DNA from: Maribacter forsetii DSM 18668
Lineage (GTDB): Bacteria; Bacteroidota; Bacteroidia; Flavobacteriales; Flavobacteriaceae
Assembly (NCBI RefSeq): GCF_000744105.1
Contig: NZ_JQLH01000001.1
Coordinates: 1,488,001 to 1,552,000, forward strand
Length of the DNA: 64,000 nt
Direction of reading: 5' to 3'
Part shown: piece after piece, positions 27,182 through 36,069 of the stretch
Layout: each line of letters starts with the position of its first letter
Numbering within the stretch: the stretch's first letter is position 1
Program-made: the position numbers and the translations under genes
The notes under the pieces: model-generated
Told to the model about the DNA's origin: nothing
Seen by the model: the letters and a program-made list of their open reading frames with translations, nothing else
The model's database searches: none

Positions 27182-29455
27182 ATGGCTTTTGACATAGATA
27201 TGATTAAAAAGGTTTACGCTTCCATGTCGGAACGTGTAGACAAGGCAAGAGAGGTGGTAGGTAAGCCACTTACGCTTTCAGAAAAGATTTTATATTCTCA
27301 TTTGTGGGATGGTAGCCCGACCGAAGCATTCACCCGAGGAAAGGATTATGTTGATTTTGCTCCGGATCGTATTGCTTGTCAAGATGCTACTGCCCAAATG
27401 GCTTTATTGCAATTTATGCAAGCCGGTAAGCCAAAGGTTGCAGTACCAACAACAGTTCATTGTGATCACTTGATCCAAGCTAAAAATGGTGCTACTGCAG
27501 ATTTAAAATCAGCGAACACGACTAGTGCAGAGGTTTTTGACTTCTTGGAGTCTGTTTCAAATAAATACGGAATCGGTTTTTGGAAGCCAGGTGCAGGTAT
27601 TATTCATCAGGTAGTATTAGAGAATTATGCTTTCCCGGGTGGGATGATGATTGGTACGGATTCACATACTGTTAATGCAGGTGGGTTAGGTATGGTTGCT
27701 ATTGGTGTTGGTGGTGCGGATGCTGTTGATGTAATGGCAGGTATGGCTTGGGAGCTTAAGTTTCCAAAATTAATAGGTGTTAAGTTAACCGGTAATATTT
27801 CTGGTTGGACAGCACCAAAAGATGTTATATTAAAAGTTGCTGAGATTCTTACCGTAAAAGGTGGAACAGGGGCTATAGTGGAATATTTTGGCGAAGGAGC
27901 CAAAAACCTTTCTTGTACAGGGAAAGGAACTATTTGTAACATGGGAGCAGAAATAGGGGCAACCACTTCTACTTTTGGCTATGATGAGTCTATGGAGCGT
28001 TATTTAAGAGCTACCGACAGGGCTGATATTGCAGATGCTGCAAATACAGTGAAAGAACATTTAACCGCAGATTCTGAGGTGTACGCAAACCCTGAGCAAT
28101 ATTTTGATGAGGTTATTGAGATAAACCTTTCTAAATTAACACCATTATTAAATGGTCCTTTTACGCCAGATTTATCTACGAAAGTAGGTAGCGATATGAC
28201 AGAAAAGGCTACTTCTCAAGATTGGCCTTTGGCTGTTGAATGGGGATTAATCGGTTCTTGTACGAACTCTTCTTATGAAGATTTATCTAGGGCTTCCTCA
28301 ATTGCTCAACAAGCTATTGATAAAGGAATTAAAATGAAGTCGGAATTAGGAATCAACCCTGGTTCTGAACAAGTAAGATATACAGCTGACCGTGATGGTA
28401 TCCTTGGAATATTTGAAAAGTTGGATGCCAAAATATTTACTAACGCGTGCGGACCATGTATTGGTCAATGGGCGCGTTACAATGACCCTAAAAATGCACC
28501 TAAAAATAGTATTGTCCATTCTTTTAATAGAAACTTTGCTAAACGTGCAGATGGTAATCCAAATACTCACGCCTTTGTTGCTTCGCCGGAAATTACGGCG
28601 GCAATAGCTATTTCAGGACGATTAGACTTCAATCCGATGACGGATAAGCTAATTAACCAAAAAGGAGAGGAAGTTATGTTTGATGAACCTACAGGTTGGG
28701 AATTGCCGCCTAAAGGTTTTGCAGTAGAGGATGCAGGCTACCTTGCTCCCAATGAAGATGGGTCAGGCGTAGAGGTAAAAGTAGCTTCTGATTCTGAAAG
28801 ATTACAATTATTAGAGCCCTTTACTCCAATTAAGGACGAAAGTTTAATGGGGGCAAAGTTATTGATCAAAGCATTTGGTAAGTGTACAACGGATCATATA
28901 TCTATGGCAGGACCATGGTTGCGTTTTCGTGGGCATTTAGATAACATCTCTAATAACTGTCTAATTGGTGCTGTAAATGCATTTGGCAAAAAGACGAATA
29001 TGGTCAAGAACCAATTGAACGGAGAGTTTGGCGGAGTGCCAGATACTGCACGCGCATATAAGGCAGCAGGAATAAGAAGTATTGTTGTTGGTGATCACAA
29101 TTATGGTGAAGGTTCTTCACGTGAGCATGCTGCAATGGAGCCACGTCATTTAGGTGTTGCTGCAGTAATAGTTAAATCGTTTGCTCGTATTCATGAAACA
29201 AATCTTAAAAAGCAAGGTATGCTTGGGTTAACGTTCGCTAATGAAAGCGATTATGACCTTATTCAAGAAGACGATACTTTTAATTTTATAGACATAGCAG
29301 AATTTGCACCGGATAAGCAGTTGACCGTTGAGGTTGTTCATGCCGATGGTAGTAAAGATGTTATCAAAGTAAACCATACTTACAATGCAGCTCAAATAGG
29401 GTGGTATAGAGAAGGTTCTGCTTTAAACGTTATTAAGAGGGAAAATGCCTCATAA
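27182..29455 (+). CDS. Aconitate hydratase, mitochondrial type
   Basis: A 757-residue aconitase with the domain order of mitochondrial ACO2 rather than bacterial AcnA (about 890 residues). Motifs: [37 protein letters not shown], cluster cysteines in [11 protein letters not shown] and [10 protein letters not shown], and the C-terminal swivel domain with [12 protein letters not shown] and [22 protein letters not shown]. It catalyses citrate-isocitrate conversion through aconitate with a 4Fe-4S cluster. It may be the main TCA enzyme, with AcnB serving another condition or methylcitrate. Followed by a terminator and a thioredoxin-fold gene. Confidence 0.95.
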   Translation: MAFDIDMIKKVYASMSERVDKAREVVGKPLTLSEKILYSHLWDGSPTEAFTRGKDYVDFAPDRIACQDATAQMALLQFMQAGKPKVAVPTTVHCDHLIQAKNGATADLKSANTTSAEVFDFLESVSNKYGIGFWKPGAGIIHQVVLENYAFPGGMMIGTDSHTVNAGGLGMVAIGVGGADAVDVMAGMAWELKFPKLIGVKLTGNISGWTAPKDVILKVAEILTVKGGTGAIVEYFGEGAKNLSCTGKGTICNMGAEIGATTSTFGYDESMERYLRATDRADIADAANTVKEHLTADSEVYANPEQYFDEVIEINLSKLTPLLNGPFTPDLSTKVGSDMTEKATSQDWPLAVEWGLIGSCTNSSYEDLSRASSIAQQAIDKGIKMKSELGINPGSEQVRYTADRDGILGIFEKLDAKIFTNACGPCIGQWARYNDPKNAPKNSIVHSFNRNFAKRADGNPNTHAFVASPEITAAIAISGRLDFNPMTDKLINQKGEEVMFDEPTGWELPPKGFAVEDAGYLAPNEDGSGVEVKVASDSERLQLLEPFTPIKDESLMGAKLLIKAFGKCTTDHISMAGPWLRFRGHLDNISNNCLIGAVNAFGKKTNMVKNQLNGEFGGVPDTARAYKAAGIRSIVVGDHNYGEGSSREHAAMEPRHLGVAAVIVKSFARIHETNLKKQGMLGLTFANESDYDLIQEDDTFNFIDIAEFAPDKQLTVEVVHADGSKDVIKVNHTYNAAQIGWYREGSALNVIKRENAS

Positions 29456-29480
29456 TTCAACAACTCAAAATTTGTAAGGA

Positions 29481-29509
29481 AAACTCCTGATATTAATCAG
29501 GAGTTTTTT
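29481..29509 (+). terminator. Hairpin terminator after the aconitase gene
   Basis: AAACTCCTGAT (29481-29491) pairs with ATCAGGAGTTT (29496-29506) around a 4-base loop, with a T-run. TAGTTTTG at 29509-29516 immediately after it could be the -7 box of the next gene. Confidence 0.9.
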
Positions 29510-29533
29510 AGTTTTGATGCCTATCTAACTTTT

Positions 29534-30088
29534 ATGAAGAGACAAACGGTTTTTACCTTATTGATCATTGCTTTCGTACTTTCTTTTTTTGTTACCCCTT
29601 TAGGTGATTATAGCAAGATTATTCTCAACAGGGTTTTTGCCACATCCCCAACTATTATACAACCAGAAAACCGAGGTAAGATAACTGACTACGACTGGAA
29701 GTTGAAAGATGCAAATTGGAAGTTTTTTAATTTTGACGAAGCCAAAGGGCAGGTTGCCTTTATTACTTTTTGGACATCGTGGCATATGCCTTCTCAAGCG
29801 CAATTGAAAGACATACAATATCTTTATGATACTTATGGTGACAAGATGAAGTTCTATGTAATTACCAATGAAGAGAGGGCTCCAGTAGAGCTTTTTATGG
29901 AAGAACAGGGTTATACTTTTCCTGTAACTTATCAAATTATTGGAGAACCAAGCCCTATATCATTACTAAAACCACCAGGGTCTTATGTAATTGATAAAAA
30001 TGGTGCCATTGTAATTCACCAAAATGCCATTGCTGATTGGGATAATGAAAAAGTTGATGAGCTTCTAAATCAACTTATCGCAGAATAA
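29534..30088 (+). CDS. TlpA-like thioredoxin-fold protein without cysteines
   Basis: A 184-residue membrane-anchored protein: one N-terminal segment (VFTLLIIAFVLSFFV), then a periplasmic thioredoxin fold. The fold is recognisable from VAFITFWTSWHMPSQAQL, which aligns with the TlpA active site W-x-x-WC-x-PC-x-x-E, and from the cis-proline region LLKPPGSYVIDKNGAIV. The two active-site cysteines are replaced by histidine and serine (WHMPS), and the whole protein contains no cysteine, so it cannot do dithiol chemistry. It may be a binding or scaffold protein. It starts 11 bases or so after a predicted transcription start. Confidence 0.82.
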   Translation: MKRQTVFTLLIIAFVLSFFVTPLGDYSKIILNRVFATSPTIIQPENRGKITDYDWKLKDANWKFFNFDEAKGQVAFITFWTSWHMPSQAQLKDIQYLYDTYGDKMKFYVITNEERAPVELFMEEQGYTFPVTYQIIGEPSPISLLKPPGSYVIDKNGAIVIHQNAIADWDNEKVDELLNQLIAE

Positions 30089-30112
30089 ATATTGGTGCTA
30101 TCTACTTAAAAC

Positions 30113-30559
30113 TTATTTTTTAAAATATTTAAAGGGTACAAAAAGCATCCCAAAACATTCTCCGTCTCCTTTGCCAATATGCTTATGATGCATTTTATGC
30201 GCTCTTCTAACCCCTCTGCTATACCAATTATTAGCGTTTCTAAATAGTTTAAAACGTTGGTGAATGAAAATGTCATGCACTAGAAAATAGGCTATCCCGT
30301 AAGCTAGTATCCCGAATCCTAATGGGTAGCCATACCAAAAACCGGTAGTGCCTGCATAAAACAAAGACATACTAACGATAGCGTAGAAAATAAAAAAGGC
30401 ATCATTCCTTTCAAACCAAGAATCGTGGACTTTTTTGTGATGATCTTTATGAAGACTCCATAAAAAACCATGCATTACATACTTATGCGTGAACCACGCC
30501 ATAAATTCCATGAACAAGAATGTCCCTAGAAAAATCAATATCCAAATAACTATATTCAT
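30113..30559 (-). CDS. crtZ: Beta-carotene hydroxylase CrtZ
   Basis: Di-iron membrane hydroxylase that adds 3-hydroxyls to beta-ionone rings (beta-carotene to zeaxanthin). The 148-residue protein shows the histidine clusters of the fatty-acid hydroxylase superfamily: HKYVMHG, HKDHHKKVH, HDIFIHQRF and HKMHHKH, between four hydrophobic segments. Length fits bacterial CrtZ. Last gene of the operon; its start abuts the crtB stop. The lycopene cyclase needed to make its substrate is not in the window. Confidence 0.92.
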   Translation of the reverse strand: MNIVIWILIFLGTFLFMEFMAWFTHKYVMHGFLWSLHKDHHKKVHDSWFERNDAFFIFYAIVSMSLFYAGTTGFWYGYPLGFGILAYGIAYFLVHDIFIHQRFKLFRNANNWYSRGVRRAHKMHHKHIGKGDGECFGMLFVPFKYFKK

Positions 30560-31398
30560 TATACTAAGTTCATTTTATATTTAACATAAGAACGCGCTAG
30601 TAGTCCAAATTTTTGATAATTAGGTACTCGTATCCGGGCGTTTTTAATTTCCAAAGAGGGTGTGCCCTGCAATTTTTTAAGCAGTTTATAGTAATACTTG
30701 TAAGCGGTATAGACTCCAAATTTAGCTTCAGCAGGTAAATCTACGATACCTTGGTAGCCTAATTTAAAATCTGCTTTAATCTCCTCAACGATTCTTTTTT
30801 TAGAGGCTTCGTCCAATTCCTTTAAATTGGTATTTGGGAAATAAGATCTATTCAATTCTTCAAAATCGGCTTTTACATCGCGTAAAAAATTTACCTTTTG
30901 AAATGCTGAACCCAATGCCATAGCAGATTCTTTCAACTTGTTAAATTCTTCAACATCACCCTTTACAAAAACTTGCAGGCACATTAAACCAACTACATCA
31001 GCAGAACCATAAATGTATTCTTTGTATTCAGCATCGGTACGGTAGATGTTCTTAACTAGATCCATACGCATGCTTTTCATAAACGAATCAACCAAATGTT
31101 TAGGAATACTATACGTGTGGAAGGTATGTTGAAATGAATTTAAAATTGGATTAAGACTGATTTTATCTCGTAATGATGCTTCAAGCTCTTGTTCAAATTT
31201 ATCAAAAAGTATTTTCTTATCGTAGTCATGAAAAGTATCTACAATCTCGTCGGCAAAGCGCACAAAACCGTAAATATTATAAATGTGAAAACGAATAGAT
31301 GGGTGAAGCATCTTTGTTGCCAAAGCAAAAGAAGTACTGTATCGTTTGGTAACGACTTTACTGCACTGGTACGAAACTTGATCAAAAGTATCTTTCAT
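30559..31398 (-). CDS. crtB: Phytoene synthase
   Basis: Joins two geranylgeranyl diphosphates to give phytoene, the first committed carotenoid step. The 279-residue protein has the two aspartate-rich squalene/phytoene synthase motifs: FVRFADEIVDTF (first) and FLRDVKADFEELNRSYFP (second), plus GSADVVGLMCLQVF between them. It lies between crtI (gap 6) and crtZ (1-base overlap) in the minus-strand operon. Confidence 0.94.
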   Translation of the reverse strand: MKDTFDQVSYQCSKVVTKRYSTSFALATKMLHPSIRFHIYNIYGFVRFADEIVDTFHDYDKKILFDKFEQELEASLRDKISLNPILNSFQHTFHTYSIPKHLVDSFMKSMRMDLVKNIYRTDAEYKEYIYGSADVVGLMCLQVFVKGDVEEFNKLKESAMALGSAFQKVNFLRDVKADFEELNRSYFPNTNLKELDEASKKRIVEEIKADFKLGYQGIVDLPAEAKFGVYTAYKYYYKLLKKLQGTPSLEIKNARIRVPNYQKFGLLARSYVKYKMNLV

Positions 31399-31404
31399 AT
31401 ATCA

Positions 31405-32862
31405 CTAGTTGTCCTTAATAATTAATTCTGACACTAATTTTCCAGATATTAAAGCTGGTGGTACTCCGGGGCCAGGTACTGTCAGTTGTCCTGTAAAGTA
31501 AAGGTCTGTGACCTTTTTACTTCTTAAATTTGGTCTCAAAAAAGCGGTCTGTGTTAAGGTGTTTGCCATACCATAGGCATTTCCTTTGTATGAATTATAG
31601 CGTTCTACAAAATCATTTACACAGAATGTTTCTTTGAATATAATATTATTTCTAATGTCTTGACCGGTTCTTTTTTGAAAACGATCCATAATAATGTCAA
31701 AATATTGATTTCTTAGTTCCTCGGTGTCTTCTAGCGCTGTTGCAATTGGCACCAGGAAAAAACCTGTTTCACAACCTTCTGGAGCCATGCTCGCATCTGT
31801 TATAGAAGGAAAATTGGCATAGAATAACGGATTTGTAGGCCATTTTGGATTGTCGTAAATTTCCTTAGCATGTAATTCAAAATCCGTATCAAAAAATAAA
31901 TTATGATGTTCTACATTATTTAATTTTTTGTCAAATCCAATATAAAATAAAAGAGACGAGGGTGCAAAAACCTTTTTCTCCCAATAATTCTGACTGTATT
32001 GCTGGTATTTTTCATCCAACAAACTTTCTGAATGCTGATAATCTGCACCGCTTAGAACTTTGTCTGCCTTGTAGGTTTTATCATTACATATTACACCGGA
32101 AGCTTTGCCGTTATCAACTATAATTTTACTTATAGGTGAATTTGTATGTATAGTTACACCCAATTCTATTGCTAAGCTTTCCATTGCCTTGATTACCTCA
32201 TACATACCACCTTTTGGGTGCCATGTACCTAAACCAAAATCTGCAAAATTCATGAAATTATAGAATGACGGTGTATTACTAGGCTTAGCGCCAAGAAACA
32301 ATACAGGAAATTCTAACGTTGATACCAATTTTGGGTTTTTAAAAGACTTACGTACTTGTGAGCTAATAGTTTTAAAAAATTGGTCGACTTTTAAAATCGT
32401 TTCTTTAGTTACCAATTCTAAAGGTGATAGTCCTGGTCTTAGAACCACCTTATTGATAGCAATGTCATAATTTTCTTGCGCTTTATCAATAAACTTCTTT
32501 AACGCTTTTGAGCTACCTGGCTCTATGCGTTCAAATTCCTCGCAAATTTTATCCATGCTATCACCAATGGTAATAACATCATCTGAAAAGAAAATTTTAT
32601 AGGCCGGACTCAACTTGTCCAATTGATAGTAATCTGATGTTTGTTTATTGAAATTAGCAAAAAACTTGTCAAAAATATCGGGCATCCAATACCAGCTAGG
32701 ACCCATATCAAAAGTAAATCCGTCTTTTATAAATTGTGATGCACGACCACCAACGGTATCATTTTTTTCAAATATGGTTACGTCCCACCCAGCTTTTGCC
32801 AAGTAACATGATGCTGATAATGATGAAAAACCAGAACCGATTACAATACAACTTTTATTCAT
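31405..32862 (-). CDS. crtI: Phytoene desaturase (CrtI type)
   Basis: FAD-dependent desaturase turning phytoene into lycopene. The 485-residue protein opens with the dinucleotide-binding motif IVIGSGFSSLSASCYLAKAG, then EKNDTVGGRAS, and ends with the CrtI C-terminal signature YFTGQLTVPGPGVPPALISGKL. Length matches bacterial CrtI (about 490). The glycine-rich motif has serines in place of the usual GxGGL residues, a variation that is tolerated. It starts 14 bases after the B12-type MerR regulator, so light and pigment genes are cotranscribed. Confidence 0.94.
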   Translation of the reverse strand: MNKSCIVIGSGFSSLSASCYLAKAGWDVTIFEKNDTVGGRASQFIKDGFTFDMGPSWYWMPDIFDKFFANFNKQTSDYYQLDKLSPAYKIFFSDDVITIGDSMDKICEEFERIEPGSSKALKKFIDKAQENYDIAINKVVLRPGLSPLELVTKETILKVDQFFKTISSQVRKSFKNPKLVSTLEFPVLFLGAKPSNTPSFYNFMNFADFGLGTWHPKGGMYEVIKAMESLAIELGVTIHTNSPISKIIVDNGKASGVICNDKTYKADKVLSGADYQHSESLLDEKYQQYSQNYWEKKVFAPSSLLFYIGFDKKLNNVEHHNLFFDTDFELHAKEIYDNPKWPTNPLFYANFPSITDASMAPEGCETGFFLVPIATALEDTEELRNQYFDIIMDRFQKRTGQDIRNNIIFKETFCVNDFVERYNSYKGNAYGMANTLTQTAFLRPNLRSKKVTDLYFTGQLTVPGPGVPPALISGKLVSELIIKDN

Positions 32863-32876
32863 TTATTCCTGTAAGA

Positions 32877-33776
32877 TTATAGGTTGTTAACTAAGCTGTC
32901 AATAGAAGTAAAAGTTCTACAGAAGTTGGGTTTTGTATCTTCTTCAATGAAATTTGTCTGTCTACCTAAAATCCAAAAGTTTGGATTGTTATACTTGGAA
33001 ACTAATTCAGAGAAGTCCTCTAGATACTTGTTAACCTTATCTTTTTCTGGAAAAACTGTAAAATAGGATACAAAATAGATGTCATCAAAATACTTTAGCA
33101 CATCTTCTAGATTCTCCATAGGTATTGTGGGACCTAAATAAATGCACTTATATCCTTTTAAAATGATTTCGTAATTAATATATAATAAGCCTATATCGTG
33201 AATTTCGTTCTCAGGTAAAAAAGCCACAAATACTTTATCCTTTTTTGTGGGTTCTAAATGTTGAAGCTTTTCGGTATTTAATAAAATCTTTTGTTTAATT
33301 AAACTACTCATAAAATGCTCATGAGCCGGACTAATAGTATCCGTCTGCCATAGCAATCCAAGTTCATTTAATAAAGGAACAAAAGTCTCTTTAAAAATTT
33401 CTCTAAATGAATTTTCACTTAATAAGGCATTGTAAGTATTAAAGAACATAGTCTGATCAAAATTGACCATTGCTAATTTAAAAGCATTAATTGCCTGACT
33501 TTTATGACTGTGTTTTGCTACTATTTCGCGTACTACGTACGGAATATCTTTATCAGAAATCTTAGCAATCTTAGAAATTTTATGTCCGTTGTTGTAGAGT
33601 AGTGTAACATTAAGTAGCTTTTGAAGGCTAGAGAGGCTATACGTTCTAATGTTAGTATCGGTACGTTCAGGAGATAAAAGATTGTATCTTTTTTCCCAAA
33701 TTCGGATGGTGTGTGCTTTAATTCCAGAGAGGTTTTCAAGGTCTCTAATACTAAATTGCTTTTTTACATTGTTCAT
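32877..33776 (-). CDS. CarH/LitR-type MerR regulator with adenosylcobalamin photoreceptor domain
   Basis: Predicted light-controlled repressor of the carotenoid genes. Residues 8-70 are a MerR-type winged helix (FSIRDLENLSGIKAHTIRIWEKRY). Residues about 95-165 form the four-helix B12 cap with the CarH motif W143-x9-E153-H154 (LLWQTDTISPAHEHF). The Rossmann part has E191-x-H193-x-x-G196 (ENEIHDIG), which supplies the lower cobalt ligand. In Thermus CarH the residue after the tryptophan is a histidine that ligates cobalt after photolysis; here it is Q144. First gene of the crtI-crtB-crtZ operon, so likely autoregulated. The family is established; light regulation here is inference. Confidence 0.88.
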   Translation of the reverse strand: MNNVKKQFSIRDLENLSGIKAHTIRIWEKRYNLLSPERTDTNIRTYSLSSLQKLLNVTLLYNNGHKISKIAKISDKDIPYVVREIVAKHSHKSQAINAFKLAMVNFDQTMFFNTYNALLSENSFREIFKETFVPLLNELGLLWQTDTISPAHEHFMSSLIKQKILLNTEKLQHLEPTKKDKVFVAFLPENEIHDIGLLYINYEIILKGYKCIYLGPTIPMENLEDVLKYFDDIYFVSYFTVFPEKDKVNKYLEDFSELVSKYNNPNFWILGRQTNFIEEDTKPNFCRTFTSIDSLVNNL

Positions 33777-33797
33777 ACTTTCTTAAAAAGGATTAAA

Positions 33798-33805
33798 CAA
33801 ATCTA
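33798..33805 (-). promoter_or_regulatory. Putative -7 box of the carH-crt operon
   Basis: TAGATTTG on the minus strand fits TAnnTTTG, 22 bases before the ATG at 33776. No good -33 TTG at the usual distance, consistent with a regulated promoter. Confidence 0.5.
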
Positions 33806-33854
33806 CAATTTATTAAAATGCCATGGGGTACTTAGTAGTTAAAATTATCAAAAT

Positions 33855-33885
33855 AAAAAAGGTTAGACCTAAATCTAACCTTTTT
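33855..33885 (-). terminator. Terminator of the tRNA-Leu transcript
   Basis: Read on the minus strand, GGTTAGA (33880-33874) pairs with TCTAACC (33867-33861) around a 6-base loop, extended by A/T pairs and followed by six T residues. It separates the tRNA from the carH-crt operon. Confidence 0.85.
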
Positions 33886-33886
33886 G

Positions 33887-33970
33887 TGCCCACGACTGGA
33901 GTCGAACCAGCACGTCCTTACGAACACTACCCCCTCAAGGTAGCATGTCTACCAATTCCACCACGTGGGC
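33887..33970 (-). tRNA. tRNA-Leu (anticodon GAG)
   Basis: Eighty-four bases fold as a class II tRNA. The acceptor arm GCCCACG pairs with CGTGGGC, with discriminator A. The D-arm is GTGGAATTGGTAGAC. The anticodon stem CTACC/GGTAG encloses loop TTGAGGG with anticodon GAG. A long variable arm (TGTTCGTAAGGACG) and the T-loop GGTTCGACTCC follow. The CCA end is not encoded. Confidence 0.95.
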
Positions 33971-34052
33971 ATACCTGTAGTAAATTGAATGGCAAATATA
34001 GAAACCTATATTTCAATTTAAAATTAATACCGTTATAAATAATGAAGTTATC

Positions 34053-34904
34053 TTAAGATGAAATAGACTGTTGGTATTGCGTAGGTGTAATTCCTTTTAT
34101 TTTTTTAAACTTCTTATTGAAATTAGAAATGGAGTTGAAACCAGAAAGTTCTGCTACCATATTAACATTCAGCTCTTTATTGGAAATTAATAATTGGCAG
34201 GCATGTGCAACACGTAGTTCTATTAGAAATTGAAAAAAGGTCTTGTCTGTTCGTTGTTTAAAAAAACGACAGAAGGCATTTGGTGTCATATATGCCATTT
34301 TTGCTATCTCATCTAATGAAATTTGTTGATGGAAGTTTTTGAATACGAAGTCAAAAATGTCCTGTAACCGCTTACCTTCTGTAGAACTCAACGTTTTAGA
34401 GTATATAAACTTACTAAGAGGTGCTATATTTACTTTACTTAGTTCTTCTAAAAGATATAAAAAGGAAACAAAAAGGTCGAGTTTTTGTTGAGACTGTATT
34501 TCTAATAATTGATGAGCAATCTGTTTTTGGTTTGATGTTACTTTGAATCCGCCGGCGGCATTAGTAAAGAAATTGCCTAAGTCATTTAAATATGGTAGCT
34601 TAAAGAATGATGTGCCAAAGGATTTTTCAGTAAAGAATGCAGTTAACATATGCGCATCTTGCTGCCCTGGTATGCTTTTGAAAACATGTGGCATGTTACT
34701 GCCAATAACGTAGATATCTCCCATAGAGAATTGATGAATGCTATCGCCTACCAACAACTTTCCGTTACCGTTTATGATGTAGCTTATTTGTATTTCTTCA
34801 TGTTGATGAAGCTTGTTATAAAAAACAGGTTCCTTATCTACTTGAACTATTAAATGTTCATCTAAGGGCTTTGGTATTTTAAAAGGAAATACTTTCATAT
34901 GCAT
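34053..34904 (-). CDS. AraC family transcriptional regulator (cupin sensor)
   Basis: A 283-residue regulator: an N-terminal cupin ligand-binding domain (HQHEEIQISYIINGNGKLLVGD, MGDIYVIGSNMPHVF) and a C-terminal pair of helix-turn-helix motifs (ISLDEIAKMAYMTPNAFCRFFKQRTDKTF, NVNMVAELSGFNSISNFNKKFKKIKGITP). It is divergent from the hydroxyproline catabolic operon with only 127 bases between the starts, so it probably senses hydroxyproline or an intermediate and controls that operon. Starts MHM at 34904 or at the next ATG two codons in. Confidence 0.88.
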   Translation of the reverse strand: MHMKVFPFKIPKPLDEHLIVQVDKEPVFYNKLHQHEEIQISYIINGNGKLLVGDSIHQFSMGDIYVIGSNMPHVFKSIPGQQDAHMLTAFFTEKSFGTSFFKLPYLNDLGNFFTNAAGGFKVTSNQKQIAHQLLEIQSQQKLDLFVSFLYLLEELSKVNIAPLSKFIYSKTLSSTEGKRLQDIFDFVFKNFHQQISLDEIAKMAYMTPNAFCRFFKQRTDKTFFQFLIELRVAHACQLLISNKELNVNMVAELSGFNSISNFNKKFKKIKGITPTQYQQSISS

Positions 34905-34941
34905 CTAATTTATCACTATAAATTAAATATTGAATGATAAG

Positions 34942-34993
34942 ATGGTAGAATAGTACCATGTCTGGATAATATTACAACATGTAGTGCAACATG
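34942..34993. promoter_or_regulatory. Candidate operators between the AraC gene and the hydroxyproline operon
   Basis: An inverted repeat ATGGTA-6-TACCAT covers 34942-34959. A direct repeat CAACATG occurs at 34975-34981 and 34987-34993, a 12-base period, immediately before the -7 box of the operon. Direct repeats are what AraC-type regulators usually bind, though normally spaced near 21 bases. Confidence 0.5.
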
Positions 34994-35000
34994 CTATACC

Positions 35001-35008
35001 TAATTTTG
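35001..35008 (+). promoter_or_regulatory. -7 box of the hydroxyproline operon
   Basis: TAATTTTG fits TAnnTTTG and sets a transcription start near 35014. This excludes the GTG at 34984 as start and supports ATG 35032. No -33 TTG at 19-21 bases, in keeping with activator dependence. Confidence 0.55.
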
Positions 35009-35031
35009 GATATCAACTAAAAGAAAGCAAA

Positions 35032-35949
35032 ATGAGTATTTCATGGACAGGCGTTATGCCAGCGGTTACCACAAAATTTACTGATAAAGATGAACTTGAT
35101 CTAGATATGTTCTCAATAAATATTAAGGCGCAACTAGATGCAGGTGTAAGTGGAATAATTTTGGGTGGAACTTTGGGTGAAGCTAGTACACTTACCTATG
35201 ATGAGAAGAAAGTTTTAATGAGGGAGACCGTAAATCTTGTAGAAGGTAAAGTGCCAGTAATCATTAACATTGCCGAACAAACAACTAAAGGTGCAATACA
35301 CGCTGCGGAAGTAGCTAAAGAATGTGGTGCTACAGGTTTAATGATGTTACCGCCAATGCGGTATAAGGCTAATGACCATGAAACAGTCACGTATTTTAAA
35401 GAAACTGCCAATAGTACAGATTTGCCGATTATGATTTATAACAACCCTATAGATTATGGTATAATGGTTACTCTTGATATGTTAGAGGAGTTAACGGTTT
35501 GCGAGAATATACAGGCGGTAAAAGAATCTACTAGAGATATATCTAATATTACCCGTATTAAAACAAGATTTGGAAATAGACTTAACGTGTTAACAGGTGT
35601 TGATACTTTAGGTTTAGAAAGTACACTAATGGGAGCTGATGGTTGGGTTGCCGGCTTGGTATGTGCTTTTCCGGCAGAAACATGTGCAATTTTTGAGTTG
35701 GCCAGAGCTGGTAGAATTAAAGAAGCTTTAGAAATTTACCGATGGTTCTTACCATTATTAGAGTTGGATATTAGTCCGCAATTGGTGCAGAACATAAAAA
35801 TGGCAGAGGTTGCAACGGGTATTGGCACAGAAAATGTCCGTGCACCAAGATTACCTCTAGTGGGCGAAGAACGAGAAAGAGTAGCGGCTATTATAAAACA
35901 AGGTATGGCAACTAGACCAACATTGCCAAATTATAAGGAGATCAATTAA
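35032..35949 (+). CDS. lhpC: 1-pyrroline-4-hydroxy-2-carboxylate deaminase (DHDPS/NAL family)
   Basis: A 305-residue lyase of the dihydrodipicolinate synthase family. The Schiff-base lysine is in IQAVKESTRDIS, the tyrosine in MIYNNPIDYG, and the phosphate-loop-like GGTLGEASTLT is present. The neighbours are a ketoglutarate-semialdehyde dehydrogenase, a 4-hydroxyproline epimerase and a D-amino-acid dehydrogenase. With those, the role is deamination of the pyrroline to alpha-ketoglutarate semialdehyde, as in LhpC of Pseudomonas, rather than lysine biosynthesis. The start at ATG 35032 follows the -7 box at 35001 and gives the usual family length. Confidence 0.87.
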   Translation: MSISWTGVMPAVTTKFTDKDELDLDMFSINIKAQLDAGVSGIILGGTLGEASTLTYDEKKVLMRETVNLVEGKVPVIINIAEQTTKGAIHAAEVAKECGATGLMMLPPMRYKANDHETVTYFKETANSTDLPIMIYNNPIDYGIMVTLDMLEELTVCENIQAVKESTRDISNITRIKTRFGNRLNVLTGVDTLGLESTLMGADGWVAGLVCAFPAETCAIFELARAGRIKEALEIYRWFLPLLELDISPQLVQNIKMAEVATGIGTENVRAPRLPLVGEERERVAAIIKQGMATRPTLPNYKEIN

Positions 35950-36039
35950 GGAAATAGTACTTTTTGATATCTAAGTAAGAAATATGCATATGGATAGAAA
36001 TGTAAGGAAAGAATAGAAATTTGTTTCAGCATCTTTATT

Positions 36040-36047
36040 TACTTTTG
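36040..36047 (+). promoter_or_regulatory. Possible internal -7 box before the semialdehyde dehydrogenase gene
   Basis: TACTTTTG lies 22 bases before the ATG in a 120-base gap. The nearest TTG (36021) is only 16 bases away, so this is weak. Confidence 0.35.
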
Positions 36048-36069
36048 AGTAACACCATAAATATAGAAA

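Noticed and set aside
33823..34038. Open frame on the plus strand across the tRNA region
   Set aside because: It runs antisense through tRNA-Leu(GAG) and its terminator, and resembles no protein.
34984..35031. GTG 34984 as start of the DHDPS-family deaminase
   Set aside because: A TAATTTTG -7 box at 35001-35008 lies inside this extension, and the extra residues are unlike the family. ATG 35032 fits.
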